From contig JBAZMV010000002.1 of NCBI GenBank assembly GCA_041649635.1, positions 62,001 through 126,000 on the forward strand: 64,000 nt of DNA. Reading direction: 5' to 3'. Origin of the DNA: Dehalococcoidia bacterium (GTDB lineage Bacteria; Chloroflexota; Dehalococcoidia; E44-bin15). The notes under the pieces were generated by a model, which was not told the DNA's origin, made no database searches, and saw only the letters and a list, made by a program, of their open reading frames with translations. Of this stretch, positions 1 through 7,889 are shown one piece after another. Both the position numbers and the translations under genes were made by a program. The stretch's first letter is position 1. Each line of letters starts with the position of its first letter.

Positions 1-1227
1 CAGTTGATGGCGATGCTCGTCAAGTTCTTTTTCCATACGTTTGCGTTCGGTGACGTCGCGCGCTATGCCTACAACCTCGGAAGAGCCCTGCTTGGCGATA
101 GGGAAAACGGTTACTTCTATTAGAACACGGCGTCCGCTCTTATTGATAAGTTCAACCTCCTGCGGCCCGCCCGGTATCCCTCTGAACTGCTTCAATTTTT
201 CCGCTACTAACTGGATATATTCTTCCGATATGATTCCCATATCGAAGATATTCTTTCCCATGAATTCTATCTTGGAATAACCGGTAAGCTCTTCAGCTTT
301 CCTGTTGCCGTATATCATGTTGCCTTCACTATCGTAGATAAAAATAGCATCGGGAGCGTTCTCTACTATGGCCTGGAGCCTCTCTTCACTGCTTTTGAGA
401 TTAGACTCTATTTTCTTTCTGCTGGTGATGTCCCTGACAACTCCGATAAAACCTTTAGGATCGCCTTCTTCGTCCCTTAACAGCGCGGAGCTGATTTCGG
501 CATCGAATTTCTTGCCGTCAACAGCCCAGAGCGTGTATTCGACCTTGTCCAGCACATCTTTTCTGAGCAGTGTCTCGAACATGTCCTGTTGGAATCGCTG
601 CTGATCTTTCTGCACGATGAACTCAAAGGCGTTCTGTCCGATTATCTCCTGCTTGCGGGTGTATCCCGCCTTCTGCAGAGTAGCGTTGTTGACTTCAACT
701 ATCCTGCCCTCGATGTCCGTTACTATTATTCCGTCCGATATTGAGTCTACTATGAACCGGAGCTTCTCCTCCGACATCTGAAGCGCCGCTTTATACGATT
801 TATCGTTGCTTGTATCGAAAAATATACCCCTGATGCCTGTAACCTGGTCATCATCGTCAATTATCCGGTTAAAATGTATCGTCATGGGGAAGGTCGAACC
901 GTCCGATCTTTGAGCGGTGTATTCTTCCAGACCCGGCGTTTCTGCCTTGTTTTCCTCATCGAGCAGTTTGCTTATCGACGATTTCATCCTGTCCGCCTCA
1001 TCGTCCGCCACGATATTCAGTATATTAACGCCGCTTTTCAGGTCGCTCTGGGTATAACCTAACATTCTTAAGGTCATACGGTTTGCATAGGTGATGTTTC
1101 CGTTTGTATCGGCCTCAAAGACCGTATTTGTGATCGATTCCAGCAGATGGCGGATCTTATTTTCGCTGGCCGCGCTTTTTCGTCCCTTTTTGATATTCGA
1201 TCTGGCATTTTTGTTTGTCTTCGGCAT
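1..1227 (-). CDS. Multi-PAS sensory protein (C-terminus beyond window)
   Basis: The frame is open from an ATG at 1227 to the left edge, giving 409 codons with no stop, so the C-terminal end and any output domain are missing. After a basic N-terminus there are three PAS/PAC modules, at about residues 23-145, 150-275 and 280-400. Each ends in a PAC-like motif such as VVRDITSRKKIE or IARDVTERKRME, and typical PAS phrases such as VTDIEGRIVEVNNATL are visible. PAS modules bind small ligands or cofactors and normally feed a histidine kinase, GGDEF or HTH output. Which output is used here cannot be seen. No transmembrane segment is apparent, so it is probably cytoplasmic. It lies downstream of the surface-protein cassette and, with the PAS protein at 13832-15985, flanks it. 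Confidence 0.85.
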   Translation of the reverse strand, partial: MPKTNKNARSNIKKGRKSAASENKIRHLLESITNTVFEADTNGNITYANRMTLRMLGYTQSDLKSGVNILNIVADDEADRMKSSISKLLDEENKAETPGLEEYTAQRSDGSTFPMTIHFNRIIDDDDQVTGIRGIFFDTSNDKSYKAALQMSEEKLRFIVDSISDGIIVTDIEGRIVEVNNATLQKAGYTRKQEIIGQNAFEFIVQKDQQRFQQDMFETLLRKDVLDKVEYTLWAVDGKKFDAEISSALLRDEEGDPKGFIGVVRDITSRKKIESNLKSSEERLQAIVENAPDAIFIYDSEGNMIYGNRKAEELTGYSKIEFMGKNIFDMGIISEEYIQLVAEKLKQFRGIPGGPQEVELINKSGRRVLIEVTVFPIAKQGSSEVVGIARDVTERKRMEKELDEHRHQL

Positions 1228-1383
1228 CACGCACCCCACATTTATCCGAGATTGCTAAACCTCTGTTACGATAATAACTGCCGGAATCTCGGAGTCACTA
1301 TATTATACAATACTGATTCATTAAATATTACCGAACATGACGTTGCGGGGAGAATCGGTTTATCTATTGCGTATTAGTCATGC

Positions 1384-2343
1384 TTATAGCTTGGGCTCTT
1401 CCTCCGCAGCAGGGCTGTTTCTAAGACGCCATCTGAGCAAGACATATATGAAGAATATGAAGGATGCCGCGGGCAGAATAAGCACCAGATATATCCAGTC
1501 GCCGTGTGTTGCGGAAGGGGCTGGCGCCGGCTGCGGCGTGGGTTCGGTTGCTTGCAGAGGCGCCGCGATGAGAGCGTATGTGCTGAGGTGATTGGTCGAG
1601 CAGATTACGGAAGATGTTTCTGTATCCCAAAGGCTGGGAAGGGCCTCCCATTCATCGGGGGCGCCGTTCATCCTGTAAATCTGCAGCGTTAATTCCTCAG
1701 GCGATTTGGGCAGTTCCGAGTCATTGTAGGTGAACCCGATCTCAACCGGCGCCGAGAAACCGGTCCCGTGTGGCGAGAATTCGTAGACGTATACGAAGTA
1801 ATGCTCGTCCGGAAGCGACAACGGAGGGGCCTTCAAAGTCGGGTCGATTGCGGTAATGTTTATCACCGACAGCGGTTCGCCGAAGGCGTTATACACGAAA
1901 GTGTCTTTATATATTGTCATGGTAATCTTGCCGTCTTCAGAAGCGGCGGTGATGTCGCCGAGCACCTTGCCGGTGACGGTCCGCAGACCGATTGTCTTCT
2001 GTTCCATGATATTTATGATGAATTGCAGTGATATTGACGGCTGGCTGCTCCCGCTGCTGCTTGTGGCTGTAGGCGTTGGGGTTGAGGTAGCCGTAGGCGT
2101 GGCGGTAGCAGACGGTTCAGGGGTTGGTGTCGAAGGCGTGACTGTAGGTGTGGGAGGCGCAGACGTAGGAGTTGGGTATGCGGTCGGTGCAGGCGTAGGC
2201 GTAGGAGTAGGTGTGGACGTGCCGGACACGTTGAAGCTGCCTGTAGCGGCGTGCATCTCGTTTTGAGCGGCGCTGATATACGCCATCGAGATACTTGCCG
2301 CCAGGCAGAGAGCGATTGTCCATATTACGAATACCCTCACCAT
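1384..2343 (-). CDS. Membrane-anchored surface protein with Thr/Pro linker and ZU5-like domain (cassette B, gene d)
   Basis: This 319-residue protein has a signal peptide (residues 1-26, core ALCLAASISMAYISA), a Thr/Pro-rich spacer at about 44-98, a beta-rich domain at about 100-268 and a C-terminal membrane helix (WIYLVLILPAASFIFFIYVLL) followed by a short charged tail. The beta domain resembles ZU5-type domains by its pattern of strands and its YEFSPHGTGFSAPVEI motif. That assignment is by eye. It is a close paralogue of the protein at 7010-7882 and shares its C-terminal half with the GLUG protein at 61710-64000. It starts 20 bp after the gene at 2364-3563 and is almost certainly co-transcribed with it. 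The likely role is a cell-surface protein held in the membrane with the ectodomain displayed on a stalk. The function is unknown. Confidence 0.85.
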   Translation of the reverse strand: MVRVFVIWTIALCLAASISMAYISAAQNEMHAATGSFNVSGTSTPTPTPTPAPTAYPTPTSAPPTPTVTPSTPTPEPSATATPTATSTPTPTATSSSGSSQPSISLQFIINIMEQKTIGLRTVTGKVLGDITAASEDGKITMTIYKDTFVYNAFGEPLSVINITAIDPTLKAPPLSLPDEHYFVYVYEFSPHGTGFSAPVEIGFTYNDSELPKSPEELTLQIYRMNGAPDEWEALPSLWDTETSSVICSTNHLSTYALIAAPLQATEPTPQPAPAPSATHGDWIYLVLILPAASFIFFIYVLLRWRLRNSPAAEEEPKL

Positions 2344-2363
2344 AGCGGCCTCGCTATACGGTT

Positions 2364-3563
2364 TTATTCCCTTCTTATACGCCTCTTCTTAGTTCTGGCT
2401 TTAGCTTTGCTGTGTTTTGCCTTACGGCTTCTATATATCATGTAGAAAGCGATGCATAAAAGTATAACAACCGAGCAGACTATGCCTATTATCAGCGGGA
2501 TATTTGAGTTGTCATCTTTACCCGCGGTTCCGCCATTGTCATCAACTTCGAATGTCATTTCCGGTGAGGAGGTATAAAGAACGCCGTCCACGAACAGCTG
2601 GAGCGTGAAGCTGTACAGCCCGTTTCCGCTGTAAGGGAGATAGTCTATTGATCCGCTAGCCCTGCCTATAACAAGCGTCGGGATCGTAGAGTGGTTCTTC
2701 TGCTCAACCGTGTTCCCGTCCAGTGTAACAAGCAGTTTTATAGCCACGTTGTCCACAGGTTCATATACGTTTCTGACCGTGTAGTAGATATTGATATAGC
2801 CCAGATTACCGTCATTATCGTAGTAGGGCAGGAGGCCGGGATTCTCAAAGTATATAGTGCCTGCCGTCAATTTTATGGTTTTATTCTCATCGGTCGCTAT
2901 ATCAAACGTCTCTTCATCGAGCAGCTGGCCGCCGACATAGGCTTGCGCCAGGAAAGTGCCGGGGGCCACGATCGCGTTAAGTGATGACGCGCTGGTATCG
3001 TATGCGACTTCCTGATACCTGCCTTCGATAAGTTTAAATAAGCGCAGTTCGGCGATTACGGGAGTATCGTCAGGGCTGACCGCAAGCAGCGTTACACTGG
3101 CGGATTCTCCTATAATGGTCAAGCCGGCTGTCTGCATGATCTCAGGCAGGAGTTGTACGCCGCCCGGGTTTGTAATGTATGGTGTGGCTATAATTGATAT
3201 CGTGTAGTTGCCGGCGGCAGCGTCTTCCGTAGTTTGTACTTCTATGGAGATGGCTTGACTTTCGCCCGGGTCGAGGGTGAAATCAGTATCAGAGAGATTT
3301 ATATTGACGCCGACCGGTGTTGCGCAAGTCATCTGGATGCCTATATTGGTTTCATATTCGCTGATGACGGTAACGAAAATCTCGGAAGAGCTTACCGAAG
3401 AGCCGCTGGGGATCACGTATTTCTGTCCGGCAAATGTTCCGGACATGGCTACTCCTTCGTCAGCCAGCGCTGCTGTGGAAAGCAAGAATACCGACGAAAG
3501 CATAATCATTGACATTATAAGAGCGCATAAGGCGATTATTCCCCGCGGCGATCCAAGCTTCAT
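2364..3563 (-). CDS. Membrane-anchored Ig-like surface protein (cassette B, gene c)
   Basis: This 399-residue protein begins at an ATG preceded by GGAGGG. It has a signal peptide (about 1-34, ending STAALADEG), two or three Ig-like/NEW3-like beta domains (about 40-350), a C-terminal membrane helix (IPLIIGIVCSVVILLCIAFY) and a very basic tail (KAKHSKAKARTKKRRIRRE). The layout of extracellular Ig-like domains, one helix and a basic cytoplasmic tail resembles that of WxL-interacting proteins of Gram-positive bacteria (DUF916/DUF3324), but sequence homology is not shown. It is clearly paralogous to the protein at 7890-9095, sharing phrases such as YVGGQLLDEETFDIA versus YVGGKLLDEESFDIA. A promoter at 3596-3624 precedes it, and the gene at 1384-2343 follows in the same unit. 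Confidence 0.85.
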   Translation of the reverse strand: MKLGSPRGIIALCALIMSMIMLSSVFLLSTAALADEGVAMSGTFAGQKYVIPSGSSVSSSEIFVTVISEYETNIGIQMTCATPVGVNINLSDTDFTLDPGESQAISIEVQTTEDAAAGNYTISIIATPYITNPGGVQLLPEIMQTAGLTIIGESASVTLLAVSPDDTPVIAELRLFKLIEGRYQEVAYDTSASSLNAIVAPGTFLAQAYVGGQLLDEETFDIATDENKTIKLTAGTIYFENPGLLPYYDNDGNLGYINIYYTVRNVYEPVDNVAIKLLVTLDGNTVEQKNHSTIPTLVIGRASGSIDYLPYSGNGLYSFTLQLFVDGVLYTSSPEMTFEVDDNGGTAGKDDNSNIPLIIGIVCSVVILLCIAFYMIYRSRKAKHSKAKARTKKRRIRRE

Positions 3564-3595
3564 GATTATCCCTCCATACCTTTAAAAGTGAATCT

Positions 3596-3624
3596 ATAAT
3601 ATATTGGATGATGTAAGAATTCAA
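3596..3624 (-). promoter_or_regulatory. Sigma70-type promoter for the 3563-1384 unit
   Basis: Read on the minus strand there is TTGAAT, a 17-bp spacer and TATTAT, about 30 bp upstream of the start codon at 3563. The predicted transcript would carry a short leader containing the GGAGGG ribosome-binding site. Confidence 0.55.
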
Positions 3625-3708
3625 CAATGTTACGTAGAATAGACGTTGTATTTTAAACCTCCTCAAGCTATCCTCATCTTCTTTATCAGTGATTACCAGC
3701 TACTCGTG

Positions 3709-3737
3709 GCAAGGGGGCGACTATGCGCCCCCTTTGC
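3709..3737 (-). terminator. Intrinsic terminator after the gene at 3767-4816
   Basis: A strong GC hairpin pairs GCAAAGGGGGCG with CGCCCCCTTGC around a short loop, just past the stop codon of the upstream gene on the minus strand. The following T tract is weak, so termination efficiency is uncertain. Confidence 0.5.
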
Positions 3738-3766
3738 TGTTCTCAGTTCCAAGATACCGATTAACT

Positions 3767-4816
3767 TCAACTGTTCGTTATTGTATATGTTATGGTTCCA
3801 GAGTAGGTTCCATATACGAAGCCAGAGGCTCCCAGTATACAGTCCATGTACATATCAGTATCGGTTGTACCTTCACTGGTTGCAGCATCCGTCGCGGTTC
3901 TGCTGACAGCGCCAAGATCTGTTATGTTGGCGGTCTCCGTAGTTACATATTGTGGCGTAGTCGGATGACCGCTGCCGTCACCGGCATTGTCCTGTGTTAG
4001 AGAGAAGTAACCATCTCCGGGCGTACCGTCAGCATCGAGTGTTGCACTGCTTCCGCCGTTGGTCCATGTTGAACTGGATTTCGCGCCGAGGGCAAATGTA
4101 TCGTTAGATATAGCCACCAGAGTGACATAATGTTCCGCCGGCGTCTGGATCGCTGCCGTACCTCCCACGGCTATATCGCCGAAGGCTATGGTTGCGGAGC
4201 TCAGCGAAAGCGCGGAATATGCGCCCATGGATTTGCTGTAGATAGTGGTGCTGGCTGTACCGGCCTGGGCATCTGTGACAGTTACTTTTATGTCCCATTC
4301 AGCCGCGGTTCCGTCTGATTCCTGCGCCAGCTTGCCTACTGTGAAGTACAGGTTCCATTCACCCGACGTGGCGCCCATGTCTGCGGGAGTATCGCAGCTC
4401 TCGGTTGTTATGCTCCACGTAGTTGTAGCAACGCCGTTCTCCATACTCCAGGTTGGTGTATCAACCCACTTGTAGATGGCTTCATGGTCGGCGTCCCATG
4501 TCCCGCCGGGCGCTCCATCGTCGCCGGCATCGTCGTCGCGGAAGATCCATATGTCTATCTGGGTGATATCTGCCAGTGTGTTTGCGTCGCCGGCGACGAT
4601 TTGCACGACATATGCCGTTTGTGGCGTCATGGAGCCGGTCTCAGTGGCTTTATCGGACTGTTGCAGCGTAATCGACGTTATCGTCGGGGCGGCGTTGGTA
4701 CATGAGAAGGAACCGGTCGCGCCGCTGTCGGCAGCGTATGCGATCGAAGGCGTAAGACCTATAAGCAGAGTTACTATCGCAGCTATATATAAAATTTTAT
4801 TAATACATGCTTTCAT
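3767..4816 (-). CDS. Secreted beta-sandwich-like matrix protein (cassette B, gene b)
   Basis: The product is 349 residues from the ATG at 4816, chosen because it follows an AAAGGGGG ribosome-binding site and gives a clean signal peptide (MKACINKILYIAAIVTLLIG, cleavage near AYAAD). An in-frame ATG at 4873 also has a GGAGG site. The mature protein begins near SFSC and contains the shared C-terminal domain of this locus. Landmarks are DANTLADI, an acidic loop FRDDDAGDDGAPG that could bind calcium, ESCDTP, TSGEW, and a terminal strand YSGTITYTIT. There is no membrane anchor, so it should be secreted or assembled on the surface. It matches residues from about 305 onward of the protein at 5029-6849 and is more distantly related to those at 9305-10294 and 10776-13604. 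A perfect-consensus promoter suggests high expression. Function unknown. Confidence 0.85.
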   Translation of the reverse strand: MKACINKILYIAAIVTLLIGLTPSIAYAADSGATGSFSCTNAAPTITSITLQQSDKATETGSMTPQTAYVVQIVAGDANTLADITQIDIWIFRDDDAGDDGAPGGTWDADHEAIYKWVDTPTWSMENGVATTTWSITTESCDTPADMGATSGEWNLYFTVGKLAQESDGTAAEWDIKVTVTDAQAGTASTTIYSKSMGAYSALSLSSATIAFGDIAVGGTAAIQTPAEHYVTLVAISNDTFALGAKSSSTWTNGGSSATLDADGTPGDGYFSLTQDNAGDGSGHPTTPQYVTTETANITDLGAVSRTATDAATSEGTTDTDMYMDCILGASGFVYGTYSGTITYTITNS

Positions 4817-4927
4817 TTTAACTCTACCCCCTTTCCTTAGATTTTCGGTATCAATATTCGTAATTGCTTTCATAAACGGCCTCCATTTTTACCGTGTGCC
4901 GACGTTCCTTTCTTACGCTGCGCCCAT

Positions 4928-4956
4928 ATTATAATAGAAAATAATATTATTGTCAA
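4928..4956 (-). promoter_or_regulatory. Perfect-consensus sigma70 promoter of the gene at 3767-4816
   Basis: On the minus strand the sequence reads TTGACA, exactly 17 bp, then TATAAT, matching the bacterial housekeeping consensus at all twelve positions. The predicted start lies near 4921, leaving a leader of about 105 nt with two possible translation starts. No riboswitch-like fold was recognised in this leader. Confidence 0.8.
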
Positions 4957-5028
4957 TATATTTTAAGCAATTTTATACAATATTGCGGCTGAAAAGAAGT
5001 TAATTATGGATAAACCGGTGAGGCTTTC

Positions 5029-6849
5029 TCAATCGTTTGTAATCGTGAAGGTGATTGTGCCTGAATAGGTGAGAACCTTTAATCCTGAGGCTCCCAGTAT
5101 ACAGTCCATATATATGTTGGTGTTGCTGGTGGATTCGCTGGCGCTTGCTGCAGTGGATGTTCGCGTGTCTGTTCCGTGACCTGTTATGGTTGCGGTTGAC
5201 GTGGTTACATATTGTGGTGTGGACGGATGCCCGCTGCCATCGCCGGCGTCATCCTGGGTCAAAGAGAAGTAGCCTGCCCCTGGGGAGCCGTCCGTGTCAA
5301 GCGTTGCGTTATTCCCCCCGTTGGTCCATGGAGAGCTGGATTTTGAGCCGAGCGCGAAGGTATCGTTAGATATCGCGATAAGCGTGACATAATGCTCCGC
5401 CGGCGTCTGGATCGCAGCGGTTCCGCCCAGGGCGATGGAGCCGAAGCTTATGGTAGAGCTGCTGAGTGAAAGTGAGGAATACGCGCCCATCGATTTGCTG
5501 TATATGGTGCTGCTGACGGTGTTGGAGACGGAGTCCGTGACAGTGACCTTGATATCCCATTCAGCGGAGGTTCCGTCTGCTTCCTGCGCCAGCTTGCCCA
5601 CGGTGAAGTAAAGGTTCCATTCTCCCGACGTGGCTGCCATGTTGCCCGGCGTATCGCAGTTGCCGGTCGTGATGCTCCACGTGGTAGTAGCCGAGCTGTT
5701 TTGCATGCTCCAGGTGCTTCCCGACTTAGTCCACCTGTAGATGGCCTCATGGTCCGCGTCCCAGGTTTCGCCAGGCGCACCGTCGTCACCTGCATTGTCA
5801 TCCCGGAAAATCCATATATCTAACTGGTTTATGTCGTCGATAGTATCTGCATCACCGGCCACTATCTCAACGTTGTACGATGTTTGAGGGGTCATGGAGC
5901 TGGTGGAGGTAGACTTATCCGATTGCTGAAGTGTTACCGATGTTATAGTAGGCGCATCGTTTGTTACGTATTTTATTATCACTACGCCTGAGCCGCCTGA
6001 GCCTCCGTTTCTGATAGTGCCTGTACAATAAGCACCTCCGCCTCCGCCTCCGCTATTAGCGACTGTTACGCTATTACCGTTTCCGTTGCCGCTAGCGCCA
6101 CTAGCTCCTCCTCCTGTTCCGCCGGAACCACCTGTGGAATGGTCTCCTCCTCCTCCTCCTCCTCCGAACCAGCCATTGGCCCCTACACTAGTGCCGAATA
6201 TATCACCATAGTAAACCCCAACTCCTCCATTGCCGCCTTGAGTTGTGCTGCCTTCGGCTCCAACTGCGCCAGCGCCACCTCCTCCCCCGGCGGCATAATG
6301 AAGACCTATGAGCTGATAGAAACTTCGTCCGCCACTATTTCCCTGCCCTGATGTGCCGCTTCCTCCGTTGTACTCTATCGTAGTGCGTAAGCCACCACCG
6401 CCACCGGACCCTCCATTTAGTCCCGTTTGAGTTCCACCTCCCCCACCGCCGTATGCAGTTATTGTGCCAAATACGCTGTTTCCGCCGGTATCACCGGCAT
6501 CAGTACTGGATCCGCCTGAAGCTACGCCAGCAACGGTGACCGTGATATCTGTGTCAGGGGTTACAGCATAATTGGAATTGTAGATCACACCACCACCACC
6601 ACCACCACCTGCGGCGTAGAGCGCGATGCCAGCGCCAGCACCGCCGCCACCACCACCGACTACCAGCACTTGAACTGAGGTAACACCATCCGGGACATGC
6701 CATGTGGTGCTAGAGGTGAATACAGTCTGCGTTGTCCCTGCTTGGACTGGTTTGGGTGAGATGGTTTGAGGCAGCAGGGCAGATAAGAAAGAGGCGATTA
6801 GTATAAGCGCCGCCAGGATCGATATTACCGATGTCCTCTTAGCTGCCAT
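5029..6849 (-). CDS. Secreted glycine-rich surface protein (cassette B, gene a)
   Basis: This 606-residue protein has a signal peptide (about 1-37, with TSVISILAALILIASFLSAL and a QAG-like cleavage region), a glycine-rich domain of the Gly_rich_2 type (about 40-300) and the locus-specific C-terminal domain (about 305-606). The glycine-rich domain starts with VTSVQVLVVGGGGGGAGAG and repeats GGGGGG blocks. The C-terminal domain is nearly the same as the stand-alone protein at 3767-4816, ending YSGTITFTITND. The product is probably an extracellular matrix or adhesive polymer subunit. It has no membrane anchor. The N-terminus is paralogous to that of the 942-residue protein at 10776-13604 (both contain SSTTWxVPxGVTSVxVLVV), which has two glycine-rich domains instead of one. 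Function is inferred from architecture only. Confidence 0.85.
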   Translation of the reverse strand: MAAKRTSVISILAALILIASFLSALLPQTISPKPVQAGTTQTVFTSSTTWHVPDGVTSVQVLVVGGGGGGAGAGIALYAAGGGGGGGVIYNSNYAVTPDTDITVTVAGVASGGSSTDAGDTGGNSVFGTITAYGGGGGGTQTGLNGGSGGGGGLRTTIEYNGGSGTSGQGNSGGRSFYQLIGLHYAAGGGGGAGAVGAEGSTTQGGNGGVGVYYGDIFGTSVGANGWFGGGGGGGDHSTGGSGGTGGGASGASGNGNGNSVTVANSGGGGGGAYCTGTIRNGGSGGSGVVIIKYVTNDAPTITSVTLQQSDKSTSTSSMTPQTSYNVEIVAGDADTIDDINQLDIWIFRDDNAGDDGAPGETWDADHEAIYRWTKSGSTWSMQNSSATTTWSITTGNCDTPGNMAATSGEWNLYFTVGKLAQEADGTSAEWDIKVTVTDSVSNTVSSTIYSKSMGAYSSLSLSSSTISFGSIALGGTAAIQTPAEHYVTLIAISNDTFALGSKSSSPWTNGGNNATLDTDGSPGAGYFSLTQDDAGDGSGHPSTPQYVTTSTATITGHGTDTRTSTAASASESTSNTNIYMDCILGASGLKVLTYSGTITFTITND

Positions 6850-6879
6850 GTCCGTTTCCCGTTAAATCTGAATTCAACA

Positions 6880-6908
6880 ATTATATAGATATCTTCCGGA
6901 TAATGAAA
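6880..6908 (-). promoter_or_regulatory. Possible promoter for the gene at 5029-6849
   Basis: A good -10 (TATAAT) lies about 30 bp upstream of the start codon on the minus strand. The -35 at 17-bp spacing (TTTCAT) is poor, so this is weaker than the other promoters of the locus. Confidence 0.3.
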
Positions 6909-7009
6909 GACGTCATGAGAACTAGTGTTGATAAATAATTATATTTTATTAAGTAATTTTAGCATAAAAACTGGTTACAGTCAATGTCGAGCTAGAGGCG
7001 GCAATCTTG

Positions 7010-7882
7010 TTATAAATCGGAGTCAACGGTAGCCGGGCTCATGCGCCTGCGTCTGATGACGGCGTAGATGAGGAGCGCCAGCACCGCGGCGGGCAGCAGC
7101 AGCGTGAGGAATATCAGGTTGCCGGTTCCCGGCGGCAAGAACAGTATAGCCGAACCGCCGTGCCCTTTGGTCGGCTGGGCCGCGGCGGTCAGAGCGAACG
7201 TGCCGAGGGCGCCGATGGAGATAGTCACCATGTTGTCGTCCATATTCAAAGTGGATGGGATCTCATACCACTCATGCAATTCGTTGAGAGAGTACGTGAT
7301 GAAACTAAGTTCGTCAGGCGACTTCGGCAGCTCGGAAGGGGAGTAGAAAATAAAGATATTTATCGGCTGCGAGAAGGTTGCGCCGTCGGGCCAGAACTCA
7401 TATGTGCCCAGCACATAATCACCGTCCGGTAACGTTGAATCCGGAGCCTTCATGTGGGGATTGGTCAGTATAAGGGATATCTCCGAGAGCGGGTTGCCGT
7501 CGGCATCGTAGGCGTACGTGCCGGCCGGGATGAACAGGGCTATGCTGCCGTCCGGCGATACGGCATAGATGTCCTGGAGTATCTTGCCTTCCGCGGTGCG
7601 CAGCCACTGCGTCTGATGCCCGAAGATATCTATAGTCAACTGCACCGATATCGAGGGCTGACTGCCCTCGTGGCTGCCGCCGCTGCCGGAGGGGGTAGAG
7701 GTTGGCTCGGGCGTTGATGTTGGCTCAGGGGTGGGCGTCGGTTCGGGAGTGGCCGTCGCTTCAGGTATAGTGAAACTGGACGGAGCAGCCTGCGTCTCGT
7801 TATTGGTGACGCCGATAGACAGCATCGAGATGATCGCTGCCAGGCATAGCGCCGGTATTAATATTGTGCAAACCTTTCTCAG
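7010..7882 (-). CDS. Membrane-anchored surface protein with Thr/Pro linker and ZU5-like domain (cassette A, gene d), probable CTG start
   Basis: The first ATG (7825) would give 271 residues lacking most of the signal peptide. Extending the open frame upstream gives LRKVCTILIPALCLAAIISM, which aligns residue for residue with the signal peptide of its paralogue at 1384-2343 when a CTG at 7882 is taken as the start. A GTGAGG ribosome-binding site sits 5 nt before it and overlaps the stop codon of the preceding gene. The resulting 290-residue protein has a signal peptide, a PEPT/TPEPTS linker, a ZU5-like domain (about 80-235) and a C-terminal helix (GNLIFLTLLLPAAVLALLIYAV) with a basic end. It is translationally coupled to the gene at 7890-9095. 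The non-ATG start is inferred. Confidence 0.8.
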   Translation of the reverse strand: MRKVCTILIPALCLAAIISMLSIGVTNNETQAAPSSFTIPEATATPEPTPTPEPTSTPEPTSTPSGSGGSHEGSQPSISVQLTIDIFGHQTQWLRTAEGKILQDIYAVSPDGSIALFIPAGTYAYDADGNPLSEISLILTNPHMKAPDSTLPDGDYVLGTYEFWPDGATFSQPINIFIFYSPSELPKSPDELSFITYSLNELHEWYEIPSTLNMDDNMVTISIGALGTFALTAAAQPTKGHGGSAILFLPPGTGNLIFLTLLLPAAVLALLIYAVIRRRRMSPATVDSDL

Positions 7883-7889
7883 AACGACC

